From an uncultured Collinsella sp. (GTDB taxonomy: Bacteria > Actinomycetota > Coriobacteriia > Coriobacteriales > Coriobacteriaceae), in assembly GCA_905209765.1 (NCBI GenBank), contig CAJLUE010000001.1:1-64000 (forward strand): a stretch of 64,000 nucleotides of DNA. The letters are read 5' to 3'. The translations under genes were made by a program, and so were the position numbers. The notes under the pieces were generated by a model. The model made no database searches. It had not been told where the DNA came from and was given only the letters and a program-made list of their open reading frames with translations. The number at the start of each line of letters is the position of its first letter. Positions within the stretch are counted from its first letter, which is position 1. Below, one piece after another: positions 59,087 to 64,000 of the stretch.

Positions 59087-59464
59087 TTACTTGAGGGTGA
59101 CAGCAGCGCCAGCAGCCTCGAGCTTCTCCTTGGCAGCCTCGGCGTCCTCCTTCTTGGCACCCTCGAGAACAGCCTTGGGAGCGCCCTCGACGACCTCCTT
59201 GGCCTCCTTCAGGCCAAGGTTGGTGAGCTCACGGACGGCCTTGATGACCTGGATCTTGTTGTCGCCGAAGCCCTCGAGCACGACATCAAACTCGGTCTTC
59301 TCCTCGGCCTCAGCAGCGCCAGCAGCGGGAGCGGCGACAACAGCGGCAGGAGCAGCGGCGGAAACGCCGAAGGTGTCCTCGATAGCCTTGACGAGCTCGG
59401 AAGCCTCGAGAAGGGTCATTTCCTTAAGAGCATCGATGATCTCATCGGTGGTAAGCTTAGCCAT
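59087..59464 (-). CDS. rplL: 50S ribosomal protein L7/L12
   Basis: A 125-residue stalk protein that recruits GTPase factors. It has an N-terminal dimer region, an Ala-rich hinge ([18 protein letters not shown]) and the globular C-terminus [21 protein letters not shown] chose ATG 59464 (MAKLTTDEI) after AAAGGA. It follows rplJ. Confidence 0.97.
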   Translation of the reverse strand: MAKLTTDEIIDALKEMTLLEASELVKAIEDTFGVSAAAPAAVVAAPAAGAAEAEEKTEFDVVLEGFGDNKIQVIKAVRELTNLGLKEAKEVVEGAPKAVLEGAKKEDAEAAKEKLEAAGAAVTLK

Positions 59465-59566
59465 TTCTAAGTCCTTTCGGTTTTCGTGTCTGTGCACGGA
59501 GATCAGTTAAAACACGGCGCGAATGCGCCAGGGGTGCGGCGTTGCCGCCGCGGGTGAAAACAGCGA

Positions 59567-60088
59567 CTAGGCTGCCTTCTGCTCGGAGACCTGCTGGATC
59601 GAACGAGCGAGACCAGAGGAAACGCCGTTGACGCAGACAGCGATGTCGCGAGCGAAACCGGAGATGAGACCAGCGATCTGGCCGAGAAGCTGATCCTTGG
59701 TGGGCAGCTCGGCGATAGCCTTAACATCATCAGCGGAAACGGCCTTGCCGTCGGAGATACCGCCCTTGATCTCAAGGACGCCCTTGGACTGAGCGGAGAA
59801 GTCCTTAAGGGCCTTAGCGGCCTCGACCGGCTCGGACTCGTAGAACACATAAGCGACGGGGCCGGCGAGGATCTCGTCGAGCTCGGGCTGCTCCTGGTTC
59901 TTGAGAGCGATCTTGACCAGGTTGTTCTTGTAGACCTTCATCTCGGCGCCGCACTCGCGAAGCTGATGACGCAGCTCCTGAGCCTGCTTAACCGTCAGAC
60001 CGTTGTAGTTGACGACGAACAGACCGGCGTTCTCGGCGATACGGGACTCGATCTCTGCAACCTTGTCGATTTTGTACTGCTGGGGCAT
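59567..60088 (-). CDS. rplJ: 50S ribosomal protein L10
   Basis: A 173-residue stalk base protein that carries the L12 dimers on its C-terminal helix. It contains LFVVNYNGLTVKQAQELRHQ and VYKNNLVKIAL. The long leader upstream holds an attenuator hairpin, consistent with autogenous control by L10-L12. ATG follows GAGGAGGTG. rplK and rplA are not adjacent; an aminotransferase gene lies upstream. Confidence 0.97.
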   Translation of the reverse strand: MPQQYKIDKVAEIESRIAENAGLFVVNYNGLTVKQAQELRHQLRECGAEMKVYKNNLVKIALKNQEQPELDEILAGPVAYVFYESEPVEAAKALKDFSAQSKGVLEIKGGISDGKAVSADDVKAIAELPTKDQLLGQIAGLISGFARDIAVCVNGVSSGLARSIQQVSEQKAA

Positions 60089-60290
60089 GAATTACACCTC
60101 CTCGAATTCTTTCCGGGCACGGTCCGCCACAAGGACGTGACGGGGGCATGTCCAAAAAGAAAGCCCCCGCGCTGCATGAGCGACGGGGGCGAGAAGACAT
60201 ATCTACTCGACCACCTCGGCTGGCGGGATATCCCATTAAGCTCGCAGGCAATGCCCGTTTGCGCCGGCTGTCTCTGGCAGCGGATTCGTG
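60089..60290 (-). promoter_or_regulatory. L10 leader with attenuator hairpin
   Basis: The rplJ mRNA leader contains a strong hairpin, GCCCCCGTCGC / GCGCGGGGGCT, at 60162-60190, followed on the minus strand by TTTCTTTTT, a terminator inside the leader. Upstream sequence with GGGATATCCCGCCAGCCG (60217-60234) would form the alternative L10-binding structure known from the L10 leader family. Confidence 0.65.
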
Positions 60291-60332
60291 CGTGAACCGA
60301 AAGTATTATGGCGGGGACCCCGGCGTCGGTCA

Positions 60333-60534
60333 ACGGAAAACCGGGCTGTACACAATTCCACCATCCGGCCGCGCCGCCGAAGGCCAGGCGCAAGGTTTTC
60401 GCTCGGTCAAGTCCTGGCTCGCACGAAGAGCACATTAAGTGCTCTTCGGCTCGTGCGGAATCTACGAAAACCTTGCGCCTGGCCTTCGGCGGCGCGTGCC
60501 TGCGTCAACTATGGGGCAGCCCGGTTTTACGTTG
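60333..60534. repeat. Long palindrome C with conserved core, upstream of rplJ
   Basis: Inner arms 60371-60402 and 60466-60497 are 32 bp and perfectly complementary. Outer arms AACGGAAAACCGGGCTG (60333-60349) and 60518-60534 pair with one mismatch. The 63-bp core has GAAGAGCACATTAAGTGCTC then TTC, the covarying stem around ATTAA, with flanks AGTCCTGGCTCGCAC and GTGCGGAA. The rest of 60089-60594 is the L10 leader. Confidence 0.85.
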
Positions 60535-60594
60535 GCCGGCACGCCCCACTCATAATGCTTGGGCCGGTGGGCTGATGTGTTGCGTCCCTGAGGA

Positions 60595-61731
60595 CTACAA
60601 AGTCGAAATGAAGGTGGACAGGCGGTGGAGGCCTTCGTCCAGGTCTTTGTCGGAGACGCAGTAGCTTAGGCGGATGTGGCCTTCGGTTCCGAAGCAGTTT
60701 CCGGGGACTAGGGCTACGTTTGCCTCTTTGATGGCTTTGATGCAGAAGTCTTCGCTGGTTAGGCCGAATTGTTTGATGCTCGGGAAGGTATAGAAGGCTC
60801 CCGCCGGTTCAACTACGTCGAGGCCCATGGCGTTTAAGGCCGCGAGCACGCGTTTGCGGCGGGCTCGGTAGACTTCGAGCATGGGCGTGGGGTCGACGGT
60901 GAGGGCTCGAGCTGCGGCGTCCATTTCGAAGGAAACGGCGCTCGATACTAGGTATTGGTGGGCCTTTGCGATCTCGGCGATGACGGGGGCTGCCGCCGCG
61001 AGCCAGCCCAAGCGCCAGCCGGTCATGGCCCAAGGTTTGGAGAAGCTCTCGATAACCACTGTCTGCTCGCGTAGCTCCGGGTGGCACCGGGCAAAGCGCT
61101 CGTAGCCATCCACATAGACTAGGCGGTTGTATACGTCGTCGCAGACCACGTAGATGCCCGCCTGCTCTGCCACGTGTGCCACGGCGTCGAGCGATGCCGC
61201 GTTGAGGATGCAGCCCGTAGGATTGTTGGGCGTGCAGATGACGATGGCCTTGGTCGCCGGCGTCACGCAAGCACGAAGTGCGTCCTCGTCAATCTGGAAT
61301 TGCGCAGGCTCCGTATCCAAAAAGATCGCCTTGGCGTGGTTGGCCACGACAATGCTTTCGTACAGGCCAAAAGCCGGCGTGGGGATAATGACCTCGTCGC
61401 CAGGGTTGAGCATGGCCATAAACGTGGCCGACAGGGCCTCGGTCGCGCCGTCGGTCAGGATGACCTCGTCGGCCGAAAACGTAAGGCCCGCGTCCCCCAT
61501 GTAGGCAGACAACGCCTCGCGCAGGGCGGGACGGCCGTTGTTGGGCGGATAGTGCGTGTCGCCGCGGTCGAGCGAGGCCGTCACCTCGGCGCTAATCACG
61601 TCGGGCGTGGGAAAATCGGGCTCGCCGAGCGCAAGCGCAATGCATCCCGGATGCTGGGCGGCGAGCGCGTTGATCCGGCGGATGCCGGAGGGCTTGAGCG
61701 TGGCAAGCGAGGTATTCATGGGCAGACGCAT
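60595..61731 (-). CDS. Class I/II PLP-dependent aminotransferase
   Basis: A 378-residue fold-type I aminotransferase. The PLP Lys is in ESFSKPWAMTGWRLGW. Other motifs are GEPDFPTPD, TDGATEALSATFMAML and CTPNNPTGC. It is closest in style to aspartate/aromatic or MalY-like aminotransferases; the substrate cannot be told. ATG 61731 follows AAAGGA. It lies upstream of palindrome C with no gene between. Confidence 0.88.
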   Translation of the reverse strand: MRLPMNTSLATLKPSGIRRINALAAQHPGCIALALGEPDFPTPDVISAEVTASLDRGDTHYPPNNGRPALREALSAYMGDAGLTFSADEVILTDGATEALSATFMAMLNPGDEVIIPTPAFGLYESIVVANHAKAIFLDTEPAQFQIDEDALRACVTPATKAIVICTPNNPTGCILNAASLDAVAHVAEQAGIYVVCDDVYNRLVYVDGYERFARCHPELREQTVVIESFSKPWAMTGWRLGWLAAAAPVIAEIAKAHQYLVSSAVSFEMDAAARALTVDPTPMLEVYRARRKRVLAALNAMGLDVVEPAGAFYTFPSIKQFGLTSEDFCIKAIKEANVALVPGNCFGTEGHIRLSYCVSDKDLDEGLHRLSTFISTL

Positions 61732-61824
61732 GGCGTTCCTTTCGTAAGGGTTGCACTAGGATAGCGCGGCGGAGCGCCACCAGACGGTGTAACCTAAACG
61801 GAAACCAACCGGAAAGGAGGCGGC

Positions 61825-62484
61825 ATGGAGACGACCGCACGCGGCGATGTACCAAAAGCACTGCATAACATCGCGTTTGTCAGTATTCCCGAGAGCGCCG
61901 ATCTTGAGTTTTTGCTCTGGGACCTGCAGGATGCCATCGCCGCCTATGCTCAGCTTTCCGGCACCGCGCTCCCCCGCCCGATCGATTTGGAGGCGGATGA
62001 TGCCGGTGTAGTCGATGGCATGGTGCTCGCTGTTGATGATGCATTTGATGATGAGGCGATGATCGCTGTCGAGCAGATACTCGATCGCCTTAGGAATACA
62101 GAGACACGCATCTATGTCGTCGTCCAGGCCGCGTCCAAAAACAACAAGCAGGCGGACGAAGTCCTCGACCGCCTGTATCGGGCATGTATTCTACGTGACC
62201 TGCCATGGTGCGACGGCGTTGTCATCTGTGCCGGCAGCGGTATCGCAGCACTTCGCCATTCCCCACGCATGGGCCTCTTGCGCCGACCATTTTCGGAAGC
62301 GATGGATAAGCTTGTGGGCGCTGTGCGCATGGGCTGCTCCATTGAGCATGCGCAGCTGCTTGGCGGTGGCAATGCCGAAAGCGTCGATGCCGACGGCATG
62401 GTGCGCGCCAAGCCCGCGCCGCCCGCACCGATCTGGCATGCCATCATGAAATGCCTCGGCACCCGCGCCCAATCAGATATCTAA
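61825..62484 (+). CDS. Unrecognised protein, possibly flavodoxin-like fold
   Basis: A 219-residue protein I do not recognise. It has strands and helices in alternation (HNIAFVSIPES, TRIYVVVQAASKNNKQADEV, CDGVVICAGSGIAALRHSP), which would fit a flavodoxin-like or NAD(P)H-reductase fold, but cofactor motifs are not clear. There is no signal peptide or membrane segment. ATG 61825 follows AAAGGAGG, a strong site. It is divergent from the aminotransferase gene and convergent with the glycosylase gene. Confidence 0.5.
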   Translation: METTARGDVPKALHNIAFVSIPESADLEFLLWDLQDAIAAYAQLSGTALPRPIDLEADDAGVVDGMVLAVDDAFDDEAMIAVEQILDRLRNTETRIYVVVQAASKNNKQADEVLDRLYRACILRDLPWCDGVVICAGSGIAALRHSPRMGLLRRPFSEAMDKLVGAVRMGCSIEHAQLLGGGNAESVDADGMVRAKPAPPAPIWHAIMKCLGTRAQSDI

Positions 62485-62485
62485 A

Positions 62486-63049
62486 TTACAGCGCGCCCCA
62501 ATCAACGGCCTCGCGCCAGCGCTCGACAAGGCGCTCCAGGCGCCATGCCGCATTGGCGGGACTTGTCGACGGCAGAACGATGGCCGGCAGCCCGGTGCGT
62601 TCTAGTAGATAGCGCTTGTAGAGCCGACCTGCCGTGCCGCCGTTACAGACAACGACCTCGATAGGAGCCGCGCCGGTAATACGCTCGGCATGCGCCGGAA
62701 CGACGTTTTTGATGCTCGCGTCACTCGAGCCCTTGATGTCACAGCTCTCGATCACGTCCCACAGGGCCACGCCGCCGTTCAGCAGCATGGCCCGCTTGGC
62801 GGCAATGGAGGCATCGAGCGTCGCGGGCTCACCGCTTGCCAAAGGATCGCCCTCGTTGGGCGGCACAGGCACGCCGAGGCACGCGGCCATCACGCGCCAA
62901 AAGCGGTTCTGCGGATTGCCGTAGTAGAAGGCATTGGCACGCGAGAGCACCGAGGGAAACGAGCCCAACACCAAAACGCGCGAGCGCTCGTCGAACACGG
63001 GTTCAAACCCATGCTCAATATGTTGATAGCCCTCGTCGGACGCAGCCAT
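62486..63049 (-). CDS. Hypoxanthine-DNA glycosylase, uracil-DNA glycosylase superfamily
   Basis: A 187-residue member of the DNA-deoxyinosine glycosylase group, which removes deaminated bases from DNA. LVLGSFPSVLSRAN at the N-terminus and LPSTSPANAAW at the C-terminus match the family motifs, and YYGNPQNRFWRVM is typical. The start is ATG 63049. It ends 2 bp from the unrecognised gene on the other strand, so the two are tightly convergent. Confidence 0.85.
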   Translation of the reverse strand: MAASDEGYQHIEHGFEPVFDERSRVLVLGSFPSVLSRANAFYYGNPQNRFWRVMAACLGVPVPPNEGDPLASGEPATLDASIAAKRAMLLNGGVALWDVIESCDIKGSSDASIKNVVPAHAERITGAAPIEVVVCNGGTAGRLYKRYLLERTGLPAIVLPSTSPANAAWRLERLVERWREAVDWGAL

Positions 63050-63052
63050 GAA

Positions 63053-64000
63053 TTAGGCCCTCAGCAGATAACGCACCTCATAGGGCGCAAGTTCAAGGGA
63101 GCCCGGCAGCTCGACCGTGGGCGCACCGTCGGCAAGCAGGTCGACGAAGGAGCCGTTGAGTTCGCCGGCTCCAAAGGCATAGGGCTCGTTCACGGCATTG
63201 ACCGCCACAAGCACCGTCGCGTCGTCGCAGGCGCGCTCAAACAGCAGCTGCTTATTCTGGATCACCACGTTGCGATAGGCACCGTAGTTGAGAGCTCGTG
63301 CCGCCGCACCGTCTGTCGAGTGCAGGTGCGCGAGCTGCTTGATGAAGGCCGTCAGCTCGTTGGGCGCAGGCTCATCGAGCGCTGGACGTAGCGCCCAATC
63401 GCCATCGGGGCCGCCCTTTTCGCCGGCAATCCCCCACTCGCTGCCGTAGTAGACGCACGGAATGCCCGGCATGCCAAAGAGCATGCCGTAGGCGGGGCGC
63501 AGGCAGGACTTGTCGGTAAGGATGCTCGCCAGGCGCGGCACATCGTGGTTGTCGACAAACGACAGCAGATGCTTGCCGCGGTAGATGCACCACGGGTCAC
63601 CGCCAAACTGACGGCGCAACGAATGGGCGATCTCGAACATGTTGACCGAGTTAAAGCTGGAGTACAGGCCCTTGTAACACTCGTAATTAGTGCAGGAATC
63701 GAGCATCTCGTCGTTGACGATTTGGTTGTAGTCGCCGTGGAGCGTCTCGCCGATCAGCACAAAGTCGGGCTTGAGCTCACGGGTAAAGGAGTGTAGGCGG
63801 CGCATAAAGTCGCGGTCGAGCATGTAGGCGACGTCCAGGCGCAGCCCGTCGACGCCAAAGACTTCGGCCCAGCGACGCACGGACTCAAGCAGGTAATCAA
63901 CCACGGCGGGGTTTTGCAGGTTGAGCTTCACAAGCTCAAAATGGCCCTCCCAGCCCTCGTACCAAAAGCCGTCGCCGTAGCACGAGTCGCCGTCGAAGCT
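63053..64000 (-). CDS. GH13 alpha-amylase family glycoside hydrolase, partial
   Basis: The C-terminal 315 codons of a glycosidase whose 5' end lies beyond the window. Conserved GH13 regions are present: GVDGLRLDVAYML with the nucleophile Asp, LIGETLHGDY with the acid/base Glu, and SFVDNHDVPRLAS with the third Asp. A beta-sandwich C-terminal domain ends in EVRYLLRA. It probably degrades starch or maltodextrins; specificity cannot be read from this part. It lies 3 bp downstream of the glycosylase gene's start and on the same strand. Confidence 0.92.
   Translation of the reverse strand, partial: SFDGDSCYGDGFWYEGWEGHFELVKLNLQNPAVVDYLLESVRRWAEVFGVDGLRLDVAYMLDRDFMRRLHSFTRELKPDFVLIGETLHGDYNQIVNDEMLDSCTNYECYKGLYSSFNSVNMFEIAHSLRRQFGGDPWCIYRGKHLLSFVDNHDVPRLASILTDKSCLRPAYGMLFGMPGIPCVYYGSEWGIAGEKGGPDGDWALRPALDEPAPNELTAFIKQLAHLHSTDGAAARALNYGAYRNVVIQNKQLLFERACDDATVLVAVNAVNEPYAFGAGELNGSFVDLLADGAPTVELPGSLELAPYEVRYLLRA

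Overview
The window reads as chromosome of a high-GC, anaerobic gut actinobacterium of the class Coriobacteriia, most likely Collinsella. This rests on recognised proteins and layout, not on a database search: a fused AccD-AccA carboxyltransferase, a FabK enoyl reductase in a complete type II fatty-acid operon, a selenium-type molybdenum hydroxylase cluster with YgfK and SsnA, ferredoxin-rich metabolism, actinobacterial ribosomal proteins, and very repeat-rich intergenic DNA. No tRNA, rRNA, CRISPR array or insertion sequence was seen.

Layout. 0-6 kb is accessory: a SIMPL-domain protein, a 29-codon ORF with its own terminator beside a duplicated structured repeat, two AAA ATPases of DUF4143 and DUF234 type, each with a striking operator-like array or palindrome upstream, and an orphan AbiEi-like protein with a nuclease-like C-terminus. 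6-17 kb is a purine catabolic operon (xanthine-type permease, ssnA, ygfK, polyferredoxin, selenium-type xanthine dehydrogenase), with a divergent YheO/DauR-like regulator and ridA. 17-23 kb holds a U32 peptidase-family protein, a pseudouridine synthase, a Gfo/Idh/MocA oxidoreductase and a DeoR regulator. 23.4-29.2 kb holds rplC-D-W, then rplB-rpsS-rplV-rpsC-rplP-rpmC-rpsQ-rplN-rplX. 29.6-43 kb interrupts the usual rpsJ-rplC junction with a phosphatase, a cation efflux protein, a lone PTS EIIC, the fab/acc operon and divergent birA. 43.1-46.5 kb is rpsL-rpsG-fusA-rpsJ. 47.4-55.3 kb is rpoB-rpoC. 55.9-60.1 kb holds a frameshifted secreted zinc-ribbon protein, galU and rplJ-rplL. 60.6-64 kb holds an aminotransferase, an unrecognised protein, a hypoxanthine-DNA glycosylase and a truncated GH13 amylase.

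The main novelty is in the intergenic DNA. Three long perfect palindromes (32-37 bp arms, different at each locus) enclose one conserved core of 63-68 bp, whose inner stem covaries around a fixed ATTAA loop. Each lies just upstream of a ribosomal-protein operon (rplC, rpsL, rplJ). A second family has locus-specific arms around a GGGACAG loop. A third is a 62-bp tandem palindromic repeat at four loci. A fourth is an 80-bp array of three palindromes. A short motif is shared by the leaders of three, perhaps four, ribosomal transcription units.

At protein level, S12 carries Arg at position 88, a substitution known for streptomycin resistance. RpoB has a remodelled, about 8-residue longer segment where fork loop 2 normally lies. 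A secreted zinc-ribbon protein is interrupted at a C7 homopolymer, suggesting phase variation or a sequencing error.
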